From: Magnetofaba australis IT-1
GTDB lineage: Bacteria; Pseudomonadota; Magnetococcia; Magnetococcales; Magnetococcaceae
DNA: 64,000 nucleotides
Direction: 5' to 3'
Assembly: GCF_002109495.1 (NCBI RefSeq)
Contig: NZ_LVJN01000020.1
Coordinates: 353,001-417,000, forward strand
The notes beneath the pieces were generated by a model, which ran no database searches, was not told the origin of the DNA, and was given only the letters and a program-made list of their open reading frames with translations. The translations under genes and the position numbers were made by a program. Positions 49,602-58,410 of the stretch are shown here, piece after piece; position 1 is the stretch's first letter; each line of letters starts with the position of its first letter.

Positions 49602-50362
49602 TGATCGTGCCCCCCGCGTTGCGCAGTTTCCTGGAGGCGATGAGCTATCCGCCGGGCTCCACCCTGGCGTTGATGATCATCGCCTTCGTATTGCTGCGCT
49701 GGCGGCCCAAGTGGGCGCGCTGGGCGCTGGGCATCGGTATTGTCACCCTCTATCTGGCCACTATTCCCGCGCTCTCTGGGCCGCTGATCAAATATATGGA
49801 GACCCGTTATGCGCCGTTGAGCGATACGGCGGCGCGGGAGAGCGGCGCGCAGGCCATCGTCATTCTCGGCAGCGGACGTTATCCGCAGGCGCCGGAGTAT
49901 GGCGGCGAGGACACTCTCTCCACCAATGGAGTGACGCGAGTGCGTTACGGCGCGCGTCTGCATCGGGTTACCGGCCTGCCGATTCTGGTCAGTGGCGGGC
50001 GCCCTTATGATGAAGAGATCTCCGAGGCTGAGATCATGCGGCGGGTTCTGGAGGAGGAGTATCGTCTGCCCACCCGGTGGGTGGAGGATCGCAGCCGCAA
50101 CACCATTGAGAACGCCCGTTTCAGCGCCGAGATGTTGCACAAAGAGGGGATCCATCGGGTGCTGCTGGTGAGCCACAGCCGCTACATGTCGCGCGCCATG
50201 CAGGCGTTCACCAGCGCTGGCCTCGACCCCATTCCGGCGCCGACCCTGTTTCGCACCAAAGAGACTCAGCAGGGGCTGATTCTCTGGCTGCCGCGCACCA
50301 CCTCGGATATGCGCGCGGTGTTGCATGAATATCTGGGCATGCTCTACTACATGTTTCAGTGA
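49601..50362 (+). CDS. DUF218 membrane protein (YdcF/ElyC/SanA type)
   Basis: A 253-residue protein with two N-terminal membrane helices (ALMIIAFVLL and LGIGIVTLYLATIPAL) and a DUF218 domain starting AIVILGSGRYPQAPE and containing LPILVSGGRPYDEEISEAE, ENARFSAEML and VLLVSHSRYMSRAMQAF. E. coli ElyC and SanA help envelope integrity. It starts at ATG 49601, overlapping the xerC stop. The family function is partly known only. Confidence 0.87.
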   Translation: MIVPPALRSFLEAMSYPPGSTLALMIIAFVLLRWRPKWARWALGIGIVTLYLATIPALSGPLIKYMETRYAPLSDTAARESGAQAIVILGSGRYPQAPEYGGEDTLSTNGVTRVRYGARLHRVTGLPILVSGGRPYDEEISEAEIMRRVLEEEYRLPTRWVEDRSRNTIENARFSAEMLHKEGIHRVLLVSHSRYMSRAMQAFTSAGLDPIPAPTLFRTKETQQGLILWLPRTTSDMRAVLHEYLGMLYYMFQ

Positions 50363-50442
50363 TATACTCGCCTTCCAAATGTAGTGAAGTCGCCCACTGA
50401 CCCCATGATTAAGAAGGCCCGCCCAGTGCGGGGCGCCCGGCA

Positions 50443-51714
50443 TTGAACGAAATCCTGCTGCTGTTTCTGCTCTTGGTGTTGTCCGGCTTTTTCAGCGGCT
50501 CCGAGACCGCTTTGACCGCCATCTCCTCTTCCCGCGTGGAGGCGCTGGCGGCCGAAGGGCGCAGCGGCGCGCAAGCGCTGGCGGCGCTCAAGAGCAACAC
50601 CGAGCGCATGCTCGCCACTCTCCTTATTGGCAACAATCTGGTCAATATCGGCGCCTCGGCCATTGCCACGGTGCTGGCCACAGACTATTTCGGTCACTTC
50701 GGCCCCGGTCTGGCGGTGGGCGGTCTGACCCTGTTCATCCTGGTGTTTGGCGAAGTGTTGCCAAAAACCTATGCGGCGCGCCATAAAGTGCCCATCTCCC
50801 TGGCGGTGGCCCCGCCGCTGTTCCTCTTCTCCAAACTGGTCTACCCCCTGGCGTGGGGGCTGGAGCATCTGGCGCACTGGTCGGCGCGGGTGGGGGCGAT
50901 GACCCCGGAGCCCACGGTTACCGAGTCGGAGCTGATCAGTTTGGCGCGCCATGGCGCGCTGGAGGGGACCATCGAGCCGGAGGAGGAGGAGCTGATTCAG
51001 CGCGTGTTCAGCTTCAACGATCTGACCGCCGCCGACGTCATGACGCCGCGCCACATGATGGCGCAACTGAGCGGCGCGCTGACCATCAAGGAGGCGTTGC
51101 CGGACCTGCTCAACCTGCCCTATTCGCGCATCCCCCTGTATGCGGAGAACCGTGACGAGATCACCCGCGTGGTCTACGCCCGCGAGGTGCTGGAGGCCAT
51201 CGCCGCCGGGGATGAGAACATCACCCTGATGGAGGCGGGTCACGAGCCGGTGTTCGTGCCGCTCAATCAACCCCTGGACGACATGCTCAAGACCCTGCGC
51301 GTGCGCAAACAGCGTCTGATCATCGTGGTGGACGATCTGGGCGCGGCGCAGGGATTGGTGACGCTGGAGGATGTGATCGAGGAGTTGGTGGGGGAGATCA
51401 CCGACGAGGACGAACTGCCGCCGGTGCAGCAGATGCAGGAGATGGCGCCGGGCCGCGTGCTGGTGGATGGCGCCATGGAGCTGCGCCACCTGGAGAGCTA
51501 TTTCGAAACCGACCTGTCGGGCAAGCCGACGGACCGCGTCAGCCAGTGGCTGCTTTCCCATGTGGAGCGTCTGCCCCACAGCGGTGAGGAGTTCACCCTG
51601 GAGGGGATGTGGGTGCGGGTGGAGAAGTGCACCCGACGCCGCATTCTCAAAGTGGTGGTGGAGCGTGCGCAGGCGCCGGTGGCGGAGGAGATCAGCCCGC
51701 TTTCCGAGGCGTAA
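50443..51714 (+). CDS. CNNM/CorC-type membrane protein (DUF21-CBS-CorC_HlyC)
   Basis: A 423-residue protein: DUF21 with about four membrane helices (LLLFLLLVLSGFFSGSETAL, NLVNIGASAIATVLA), then two CBS domains (DVMTPRHMMAQL and QRLIIVVDDLGAAQGLVTLE), then the CorC_HlyC domain (RVLVDGAMELRHLESYF). Such proteins take part in magnesium or cobalt efflux or in membrane maintenance. The start is TTG 50443, because no ATG or GTG in frame gives the family N-terminus; it is preceded by a GC hairpin rather than a clear ribosome-binding site. Confidence 0.88.
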   Translation: MNEILLLFLLLVLSGFFSGSETALTAISSSRVEALAAEGRSGAQALAALKSNTERMLATLLIGNNLVNIGASAIATVLATDYFGHFGPGLAVGGLTLFILVFGEVLPKTYAARHKVPISLAVAPPLFLFSKLVYPLAWGLEHLAHWSARVGAMTPEPTVTESELISLARHGALEGTIEPEEEELIQRVFSFNDLTAADVMTPRHMMAQLSGALTIKEALPDLLNLPYSRIPLYAENRDEITRVVYAREVLEAIAAGDENITLMEAGHEPVFVPLNQPLDDMLKTLRVRKQRLIIVVDDLGAAQGLVTLEDVIEELVGEITDEDELPPVQQMQEMAPGRVLVDGAMELRHLESYFETDLSGKPTDRVSQWLLSHVERLPHSGEEFTLEGMWVRVEKCTRRRILKVVVERAQAPVAEEISPLSEA

Positions 51715-51859
51715 TCCGAGGCGGGGAATTTTTTCGGGATCTTTTGCGCACGTTGCGCATCTTATATCCTTTGATGCAGGATATCTGCAGTTTGGCCCGC
51801 CCGGGCGACGCGCGCGGCGGCGCTGTTTTTTCCCGTTCCCACAACCAAAGAGCAGTCTC

Positions 51860-52096
51860 ATGGAACCTGATCTGGTGCAACAACGCCTGTCCGAGGCGAT
51901 CTCCTGTGACCACATCGATGTGGGCGGCGATGGCCGTCACTTCGAGGCGATGATCGTCAGCGCCGAATTCGAGGGCAAGTCCCTGGTGCAGCGTCATCAG
52001 CTCGTCTACAAGGCGTTGGGCGACTACATGAGCGATGACGCCGTGCACGCCATGTCCATGAAGACCCTGACTCCCGCCGAGTGGTCCGGCCAGTAA
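51860..52096 (+). CDS. BolA family protein
   Basis: A 78-residue BolA/IbaG-type protein beginning EPDLVQQRLSEAISCDHIDV, with the conserved His of VQRHQLVYKALGDYM that helps hold a [2Fe-2S] cluster with a monothiol glutaredoxin. The C-terminus HAMSMKTLTPAEW fits the family. The frame is open far upstream into the CorC gene, but ATG 51860 is the real start. The glutaredoxin gene is 78 bp downstream. Confidence 0.9.
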   Translation: MEPDLVQQRLSEAISCDHIDVGGDGRHFEAMIVSAEFEGKSLVQRHQLVYKALGDYMSDDAVHAMSMKTLTPAEWSGQ

Positions 52097-52174
52097 GCCA
52101 AACTGAGGCGAGCGGCCCTTCGGTCATCGTCTTCCGGCGTGTATGCGCCGCCCCTTTCTAGAGGAACATTCGTC

Positions 52175-52504
52175 ATGAGCGACGTGCAGGAAACCATCCG
52201 CGAACAGATCAGCAGCAACCCCATCATGCTCTACATGAAGGGCCAACCCAAATTTCCCCAGTGCGGCTTCTCCGGCGCGGCGGTGCAGATGCTCAAGGCG
52301 TGCGGCCTGGGCAGCGATGAGTTCGGCAGCGTCGATGTGCTGATGAACCCGGATATCCGTGAGGGCATCAAGGTGTTCTCCAACTGGCCCACCATTCCGC
52401 AGCTCTACATCAAGGGCGAGTTCATCGGCGGCGCCGACATCATGCGCGAGCTGTTCGACAAGGGCGAGCTGGAGAAGATGATTAAGGCCGCCAAAGAGGG
52501 CTGA
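52175..52504 (+). CDS. grxD: Monothiol glutaredoxin Grx4 (GrxD)
   Basis: A 109-residue CGFS glutaredoxin: NPIMLYMKGQPKFPQCGFSG, IPQLYIKGEFIGGADIM, so both the active Cys and the glutathione site are present. It carries [2Fe-2S] clusters, often in complex with BolA, whose gene precedes it. GAGGAACA lies before ATG 52175. A strong terminator follows. Confidence 0.95.
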   Translation: MSDVQETIREQISSNPIMLYMKGQPKFPQCGFSGAAVQMLKACGLGSDEFGSVDVLMNPDIREGIKVFSNWPTIPQLYIKGEFIGGADIMRELFDKGELEKMIKAAKEG

Positions 52505-52528
52505 TCTTCGTTTCGAATTGCTGAGCAA

Positions 52529-52568
52529 GACACAAAAAAACCCGCCAAATGGCGGGTTTTTTTGTGTC
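52529..52568. terminator. Long bidirectional Rho-independent terminator
   Basis: GACACA7CCCGCCA pairs with TGGCGGGT7GTGTC around a two-base loop, giving about 19 bp. The A and T runs let it end both grxD and the converging gene at 52583. Confidence 0.93.
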
Positions 52569-52582
52569 TGGAGCGCATGGAC

Positions 52583-53032
52583 TCAGGGTTGGCAGCACGC
52601 CTCCTGGGCGTCGAAGTAGCGCCACACCCGCCACCCTTTGCCGGGCAGCCGACGCATCTCCGCCTCCTGCCGCCGGAATTCATGGCGGGGTTCGGCGTTG
52701 GGGGGATTGGGGCGCGTCACCGCTGTGGAGGCGAGCAGGGTCATGCGCCGATCCGCTTCGATGGTCGCCTGGGCAAACACCATCACATCCAGCGCCAGCG
52801 GGGTGGGCGCGGTTTCCGCCAGCGCGCGCTTGCGCGCCACCGTCTCACAGGCGGGACCGGCGCACAGCCGGGCGGCTTGGTCCAGGCGGTTCATCAAGAA
52901 CGCTTCGATAAAGCGGGTGAGGGTCGTCTCTGCGGGCGATGGCGCGGTTTGCGCTGGTAGCGGCGCTGCCGTCAGCGTCAGCAGCGCGGCGCCCAGCATT
53001 CCGGTATAGATGCGCCGCCAGCGCGCGCGCAT
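52583..53032 (-). CDS. Secreted protein of unknown function downstream of SCO
   Basis: A 149-residue protein with a signal peptide (MLGAALLTLTAAPLPAQT) and an Ala-rich helical first half with a Cys pair (LCAGPACETVARKRAL). The second half contains NPPNAEPRHEFRRQEAEM and a C-terminal YFDAQEACCQP. I do not know the family. It starts 2 bp after the SCO gene ends on the same strand, so it may act in the same copper or redox pathway, which is inference. Confidence 0.6.
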   Translation of the reverse strand: MRARWRRIYTGMLGAALLTLTAAPLPAQTAPSPAETTLTRFIEAFLMNRLDQAARLCAGPACETVARKRALAETAPTPLALDVMVFAQATIEADRRMTLLASTAVTRPNPPNAEPRHEFRRQEAEMRRLPGKGWRVWRYFDAQEACCQP

Positions 53033-53034
53033 CT

Positions 53035-53646
53035 TTAGTGAATCCGCTTGAGAATCGTTTTGACCAACTGCTCCGGCGCCGTGGCGTGGGGAAAGATCTC
53101 CAGCATGCGCCCTAGGGGGTCCAGCAGCATGGTGTTGGAGGAGTGGGAGACGGTGTAATCCATCGGATGCTGCGGGTCGACGCGATCCTTGGCGAAGAAC
53201 ACGCCGAAGCTGCGCGCGGCGGCCATGGCGTCGGCGGGGGCGCGCGCGCTCAGGCCGATGATGGCCGGATGAAACAGGTCGGTGTACTCCTTGACCACCT
53301 CGACGGTGTCGCGCTCGGGGTCGATGCTGATGAACAGCGGCGTGATCTTCTCCACGGTCGGTTTGGGCAGCATCTCCAACGCTTGCGCCATGATGCCCAG
53401 ATTGGTGGGGCAGACGTCGGGGCAGAAGGTGTAGCCGAAATAGAGCAGCAGATAGCGTCCCCGATAATCCTTCAGGGTGACGGCGCGTCCATTCTCATCG
53501 AGCAGGGAGAAGTCGCCATGGATGGGGATAACTCCCCCCTCAGCGCGCGTGCTGGGCGGCGCGGTGAGCAGAGCGGTGACGAGGCAAAAGAGCAGAATAA
53601 CCGCCGCCAAGCGCAGGCGGGTAACCGTGGGCAGTGCGGAATTCAT
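53035..53646 (-). CDS. SCO1/SenC-family copper chaperone
   Basis: A 203-residue SCO protein with an N-terminal membrane anchor (AAVILLFCLVTALLTAPP) and a thioredoxin-like periplasmic domain. The copper site CPDVCP (in GYTFCPDVCPTNLG) and the distant His in YTVSHSSNTMLL are present. SCO proteins help build the CuA site of cytochrome c oxidase. I start at ATG 53646. The PCu(A)C gene lies 102 bp upstream on the same strand. Confidence 0.92.
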   Translation of the reverse strand: MNSALPTVTRLRLAAVILLFCLVTALLTAPPSTRAEGGVIPIHGDFSLLDENGRAVTLKDYRGRYLLLYFGYTFCPDVCPTNLGIMAQALEMLPKPTVEKITPLFISIDPERDTVEVVKEYTDLFHPAIIGLSARAPADAMAAARSFGVFFAKDRVDPQHPMDYTVSHSSNTMLLDPLGRMLEIFPHATAPEQLVKTILKRIH

Positions 53647-53748
53647 AGCGGAATCAATCGTGTCCTGAAAATGTGGGAGTCGCGGCGGGGACCACAAAAG
53701 GGGGGGGATGGCGCCCCGCCGCGACGGCCATAGTGCCGACCCGGTCTA

Positions 53749-54318
53749 TTAATGACCGTGGTGCGACATATGGCCATGACTATGGCCCATAGCGCCCGGC
53801 GCCTTCACATGGACCATCACTGTTTGTTTGCCCGTTTTTTCAAAATTCAACGTCAGCGGGAAGCTTTGACCTTCGCTCAGGGGCGCATGCAGCCCGATGA
53901 ACATCACATGGAACCCGCCCGGCTGCAGCATGGCGCCTGTGCCAGCGGGGACCGGGATGCTTGGCACTTCATACATGCGCATCATGCCGTTTTCCATGGT
54001 GTGGGTGTGCAGCTCCACTTTGTCGCTGACGTCGGCGGCGGCGCTGATCAGTTTGTCGTCGCTGGCGCCGGTGTTGTCGATGCGCATAAAGGCGGCGCCG
54101 GCGCGGGCCATCTTGGCCGAGGCGCGCGCCCAGGCGGCGCTCACGCTCACGCTCGCTTTGTGCTGGCCATCTTGCGCTTGCATGGCCATGTGGCCCCTAT
54201 GCTCGGCGTGCTCCTTATGGCCCATGTGCTCATCGTCGCTGGCCCAAGCGTTGCTGCCGAACAGCGTGGCGGCGGCGATCAGGGCGGCCAGATGGCGGGT
54301 GTGGGGGCGAATGCGCAT
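53749..54318 (-). CDS. PCu(A)C periplasmic copper chaperone
   Basis: A 189-residue protein with a signal peptide (LAALIAAATLFGSNAWA) and a PCu(A)C domain: AAWARASAKMARAGAAF, ELHTHTMENGMMRMYEV and LQPGGFHVMFIGL, giving the His-x10-Met-x21-His-x-Met copper site. Both ends are unusually His/Met-rich (HMGHKEHAEHRGHMAM, GHSHGHMSHHGH), which suggests extra copper loading. It acts with SCO in cytochrome oxidase copper delivery. Confidence 0.93.
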   Translation of the reverse strand: MRIRPHTRHLAALIAAATLFGSNAWASDDEHMGHKEHAEHRGHMAMQAQDGQHKASVSVSAAWARASAKMARAGAAFMRIDNTGASDDKLISAAADVSDKVELHTHTMENGMMRMYEVPSIPVPAGTGAMLQPGGFHVMFIGLHAPLSEGQSFPLTLNFEKTGKQTVMVHVKAPGAMGHSHGHMSHHGH

Positions 54319-54385
54319 GGCGTCTCCTCTTGCGGCGAACCCGTTGCGGTCAGTCGGGTCAATCAGGGTGTGTCATATGCCGCAC

Positions 54386-54405
54386 TTTGTGTCATATGAC
54401 ACAAA
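54386..54405. promoter_or_regulatory. Perfect 20-bp palindrome upstream of the PCu(A)C gene
   Basis: The palindrome has half-site TTTGTGTCAT and is followed by an A-run. A related partial site TGTGTCATATG lies 19 bp away (54370-54380). Spacing is like Crp/Fnr-type sites (TGTGT-N6-ACACA). It lies 67 bp before the PCu(A)C start. Confidence 0.5.
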
Positions 54406-54545
54406 AAAATACAGCATAACTAGATGAAAATTAAAGGAAACTAACCAATGTTGAAAAGTGCGTCAAGACGTTTTTCAGCGCATAAGGGACGGCGTGACGC
54501 GGGGCGCGTCAAGTGGGCGAAAGAAAGAATTGCAGAGCTAAGGGG

Positions 54546-57131
54546 TTATTGCTCGGGAGGGGGCGGATCAATTTTTTTCTGGCGCGGCGCATCAGCGCTG
54601 TCAGAGGCGTCTGTGTCGGCGTCATCTTGCGCCAAACCCAACTCCATGAGCGGTTCGCGCCGGGAATCCTCTGATGTTGCGGCGGGCGGAGACGGGGTAT
54701 TACGCCGCCGCTCCTGTTCATCGGCGGCGGCCACGGCGGCGGCCATGGCGCCCATGGTGGCCAGGGCGTTGTCGTCGGCGCGCTGGGCGTCGACCTGTTG
54801 CGATTCACGCCGCGAAGTTGTGTCAATCGCCTCCGCCGGGGGCGGCGCCAGACGCGTGCGGGCTTCACTTGGAGCAGGGGTGTAAGCGCCCAGCGGCCGA
54901 CGCGCGCCGTGCGCCCGCGGCGGCGCGCCGGGGTGGCCGCCATTGGGCTCCGGCTCCACCAAGCTGAGCAGATAGGCCACGCTCAAGGGCTTGTCGCCTG
55001 CGGGAGGCCAGTAGGTGTCGGATCCCTGTTCGCGCAGCGACTCCAGGTGCGCCACATCGGCCCACAGGTCAGGCCCGTCAGGAATCTGCAGCAGACGACG
55101 GTAGGCGAAATCCGGCCACAGGGAGAGCAGCCGCTCCAGAGTCAGGCGGATCAACTGCAGAAACACCGAGCGGTTGCGCGTCTGCCCCCAGATCTGCATG
55201 GTCAGGCGTGATTGCAGCGGGTCGAGGGTGAGCAGGGCGCGATTGCCGCCGCCCTCGGAGGCCAACGCCACCCCTTCACGCCACTCCAGCTCACCGTGGA
55301 GGAACGCCGCCAACCGCACCATGCACTGTCCCAACAAGGCGGGAGGCAGGGAGTCGAACTGATAACAGAAGCCCAGATACTCTTTGGGCGCGCCGGAGAG
55401 TTTGCGCTCCACCGGCAGCATGGCGGGGATGCAGAAGCGCTCCACCGGCTTGGGGCGGGCGCCCGGCTGCTGCGGTTCAGTGGCCTCGGCGTAGCGGGGA
55501 ATGGCCAAGGCGAAGCGGCGCGCCAGACCCAGCAGCATCTCATGGCGTTTGGCCGCGTGCAGATTCATATCCAAAATGGCGCTCAGATCGGCGCGCTGGA
55601 ACAGTCCGCCGCGCCCACGCGCATTGGCCGAACCCAGCAGCCGCGAAAGCGCCTGGGTGATCCACACCGGCTCCAACAGGTCGTCGGTGCTGCCCGCCAC
55701 CGGGTGGTTGCGGAAGTAGACCACGCAGCCCAGATCGTGCATCAGTTGCGCCAGCGCCTCCTGATCCTCCAGAGCGGGCGCGCCGCGCTCCAGACACAGC
55801 GCCTCAAAGAAGCGGAAGGGGGCGAATTCGGTGTTGAGGGAGACCAGGGTGGCCTTGATCTCATGCCAACTGCGCCACACCGGCTCGCGCAGTCGCGGCA
55901 GATGCTCCAGAGTTTTGATCAACGCCTGGCGGATCTGCTCCACCCCCTCGCCGGTGACGCTGGAGGCGCGGCGCACAATGGCGCGGATGGTGGGGTGGCG
56001 CTCGCGGATCTTGAGCCAGTCCAGCTCCAGCGGGAAGGCGTCGGCGCGGGCGCACACCAACGCCACCGGCGCGTTGCGGCCACAGCGCGAGCGAATGATG
56101 CGCATCCAGTGGGCCAGACGCCGCTCCGGCTCCGCCTGGGCGCCGTCGATCACCAGCATGACGATGCCGTTGGGGCTGAGTAGATAGGGGAATAGCGGCG
56201 CATACAGCGGATCGCCGCTAAAATCCCACACGTTCAGACGGGTTTCGCCCAGGCCGCCAGGCATGATCACGCTGGAGCTGAGGATGGAGACCCCCTCTGT
56301 GGGCGGACGCCTGGGATCGAAGCGTTCGCTGGCCAGGGCGTAGGCGATGGCGGACTTGCCGCACTTTGCGTCGCCCAACACCATCAGTTTGGCTTCGGCA
56401 AGCGGTTTGCGGTGGCTCTCCTTGGCTTGCCGCCAACTCTCCAGAATCTGGCGCGGCCGCGCCGGTTCCGCCACCGCGCGTTCAGGCAGCGGCAGACCGC
56501 TTTCGCGTAGATCCAACCACATCAGCGCATGGCAGGCGGACAGATCGGCGGGCAGATCGTGCAGCGGAACGCCGCGCAGATCCAGCCGCTTGAGGCGTTT
56601 GAGATTGGACAGCCCTTCAGGCAGTTCATGCAGCGGGTTGCCGTAGAGCAGCAGCGCCTCCAGGCGCGGCAGATCGTTCAGCGTCTCGGCGGGGAGCTTG
56701 GCGATGAGGTTATCGCCCAGGGAGAGCTCTTGCAGATATTCGAGCTGATGCAGCCAGTCGGGCAGCGTAGCCAGGCGGTTGCCGCGCAGCACCAGACGTC
56801 GCAGGGCGCGCAGTTCGCCGATGACAGAGGGCAGGGTTTCGAACTGATTGCCGCCCAGGCGCAGAAACGCCAGATTGTGCAGACGGCCCAGGCTGGCGGG
56901 CAGATCCGTGAGTTGGTTGCCGCGCAGGTCCATCAATTGGAGATTGGCCAGGCCGCCGATCTCCTCGGGCAGGGCGCGCAACTGGTTATCGGACAGGTCC
57001 AACAGCTCCAGTCCGCTCAATTGACCGATGGCGGGCGGCAGCTCGGTGAGCTCCCGTCCGGAGAGGTCCAAGGCGCGCGCGTCCTGTTCCCGGGCGCGGG
57101 CGATGGCGCTTTCCACTGACTCCTGATGCAT
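54546..57131 (-). CDS. Roco-family protein (LRR-Roc-COR GTPase)
   Basis: An 861-residue protein of the Roco class. Nine leucine-rich repeats of about 23 residues (pattern LxxLDLxxNxLxxLP) fill residues 15-225. The Roc GTPase follows with P-loop GDAKCGKS, switch DFSGDPLYAPLFPYLL and LVCARADAF at the G4 position. The COR region contains FRFFEALCLERGAPAL and LMHDLGCVVYFRNHP and QALSRLLGSANARGRG. The last 90 residues are Pro/Ala-rich and disordered. Roco GTPases dimerise through COR and are related to human LRRK2; there is no kinase here. The Gln usual after the DxxG motif is Asp. Start taken at ATG 57131; GTG 57176 is open but its GGAGG is too close. Confidence 0.85.
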   Translation of the reverse strand: MHQESVESAIARAREQDARALDLSGRELTELPPAIGQLSGLELLDLSDNQLRALPEEIGGLANLQLMDLRGNQLTDLPASLGRLHNLAFLRLGGNQFETLPSVIGELRALRRLVLRGNRLATLPDWLHQLEYLQELSLGDNLIAKLPAETLNDLPRLEALLLYGNPLHELPEGLSNLKRLKRLDLRGVPLHDLPADLSACHALMWLDLRESGLPLPERAVAEPARPRQILESWRQAKESHRKPLAEAKLMVLGDAKCGKSAIAYALASERFDPRRPPTEGVSILSSSVIMPGGLGETRLNVWDFSGDPLYAPLFPYLLSPNGIVMLVIDGAQAEPERRLAHWMRIIRSRCGRNAPVALVCARADAFPLELDWLKIRERHPTIRAIVRRASSVTGEGVEQIRQALIKTLEHLPRLREPVWRSWHEIKATLVSLNTEFAPFRFFEALCLERGAPALEDQEALAQLMHDLGCVVYFRNHPVAGSTDDLLEPVWITQALSRLLGSANARGRGGLFQRADLSAILDMNLHAAKRHEMLLGLARRFALAIPRYAEATEPQQPGARPKPVERFCIPAMLPVERKLSGAPKEYLGFCYQFDSLPPALLGQCMVRLAAFLHGELEWREGVALASEGGGNRALLTLDPLQSRLTMQIWGQTRNRSVFLQLIRLTLERLLSLWPDFAYRRLLQIPDGPDLWADVAHLESLREQGSDTYWPPAGDKPLSVAYLLSLVEPEPNGGHPGAPPRAHGARRPLGAYTPAPSEARTRLAPPPAEAIDTTSRRESQQVDAQRADDNALATMGAMAAAVAAADEQERRRNTPSPPAATSEDSRREPLMELGLAQDDADTDASDSADAPRQKKIDPPPPEQ

Positions 57132-57342
57132 GCGGCGTCCCGTTCGTTCGCCATGCGATTCAAATTCGATGGTCACCCTCCATTAATAACCAAAATCCCC
57201 AGCAGACGAAAGGCGCCGTTGGAGCGGGGGATCGCTTTTGCCGGTGAGGTGGCGAACTTTTCCCGCTTGCCGCGTGACGGTGCGGGGATGGTTGCGCCAT
57301 TATAGTTATAACAATCTGTGATTGCAGGGCTTCTTGGTTGTT

Positions 57343-57468
57343 ATGGGTTCGGCCCGTAAATTGCTTTTTGAAGGGCTGATTGATGTACTGATTGAGCTCG
57401 GCCCCGGCGCGCTTGCCCGGCAGAGCCCTGTGCGGCGTGATGTTGCGCCGCCGGATTGCGCCCCGTAG
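57343..57468 (+). CDS. Possible 41-residue small protein
   Basis: A short frame MGSARKLLFEGLIDVLIELG, with an amphipathic helix, and a Pro/Arg-rich end (QSPVRRDVAPPDCAP). There is no clear ribosome-binding site and I know no homologue, so it may be chance. It lies in the 361-bp gap between the Roco and cysC genes, where I see no other element. Confidence 0.2.
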   Translation: MGSARKLLFEGLIDVLIELGPGALARQSPVRRDVAPPDCAP

Positions 57469-57492
57469 CGCGTAAAGATCGGAAGAGTGGTC

Positions 57493-58161
57493 ATGTCAGA
57501 TCCCACAATCTATCGGCAAATTACCCCGCAAGCCGCCAAAGGGCACCGCGCCGTGCGCGCGACCAATCTGTATGGGGTGGATCACCGCGTTGACGCCCCG
57601 GCTCGTGAGGCGATCAATGGGCACAAGGGTGGAATCCTGTGGCTGACGGGTCTGTCGGGTTCCGGCAAGAGCACTCTGGCCATGGGGTTGGAAGCGGCGC
57701 TGTTTGCCCGCGGCGTGCAGACCTACGTGCTGGATGGCGACAATGTGCGCGCCGGTTTGAACAAGGATCTGGGCTTCTCGCCAGCGGATCGCGCGGAGAA
57801 CATTCGCCGCATCGGCGAAGTGGCCAATCTGTTCGCCGATGCCGGCCTGGTGGTGATCACGGCGTTCATTTCGCCCTATCGCAGCGACCGCGACATGGTG
57901 CGGGCGATGCATGCCGACCGCTTCAATGAGGTCTATATCGCCGCCACTCTGGATGAGTGCGAAAGCCGTGATCCCAAAGGGCTCTACAAGCGCGCCCGCG
58001 CTGGCGAGATCCCTGAGTTCACCGGCATCTCCGCCCCCTATGAAGCGCCGGAGAAGCCGGAGTTGCTGGTGGACACCACCGGCCGCGCGGTGGCGGCGTG
58101 TGTGGAGGAGTTGGCCGATTACGCCATGCAGCGGTTTGTGACTGGAGCCGGAGATCAGTAA
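57493..58161 (+). CDS. cysC: Adenylylsulfate kinase CysC
   Basis: Phosphorylates adenosine 5'-phosphosulfate to PAPS in sulfate activation. A 222-residue kinase with P-loop [29 protein letters not shown] and [17 protein letters not shown], the substrate lid ISPYRSDRD and [20 protein letters not shown]. It has about 20 extra residues at the N-terminus. ATG 57493 is preceded by GGAAGAG; GTG 57487 is also open. No sulfurylase or PAPS reductase gene is near, so it may serve sulfation rather than assimilation. Confidence 0.93.
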   Translation: MSDPTIYRQITPQAAKGHRAVRATNLYGVDHRVDAPAREAINGHKGGILWLTGLSGSGKSTLAMGLEAALFARGVQTYVLDGDNVRAGLNKDLGFSPADRAENIRRIGEVANLFADAGLVVITAFISPYRSDRDMVRAMHADRFNEVYIAATLDECESRDPKGLYKRARAGEIPEFTGISAPYEAPEKPELLVDTTGRAVAACVEELADYAMQRFVTGAGDQ

Positions 58162-58410
58162 GATGTTGACGCGCAGTAGGGGCTGTCGCCTGCTGCGCGC
58201 AGAGTTTCAAGGCCGACGCCGTGAGCCGTTGCGCCGGGAGTTGATTTGCCCGTAGAGTTGGCGGCTATATTGCTTGCTTCTACAATTGTTACGGGGAAAC
58301 CAGCCCGGCGCGCGGCGCGCAGTCAGAGACCTGACGGCTCACAAACGGCGCGTGGAGTCGATGCTGGCCCCATGTGAATTTAATTTCCGACAACTCAATC
58401 GATTACGCAG

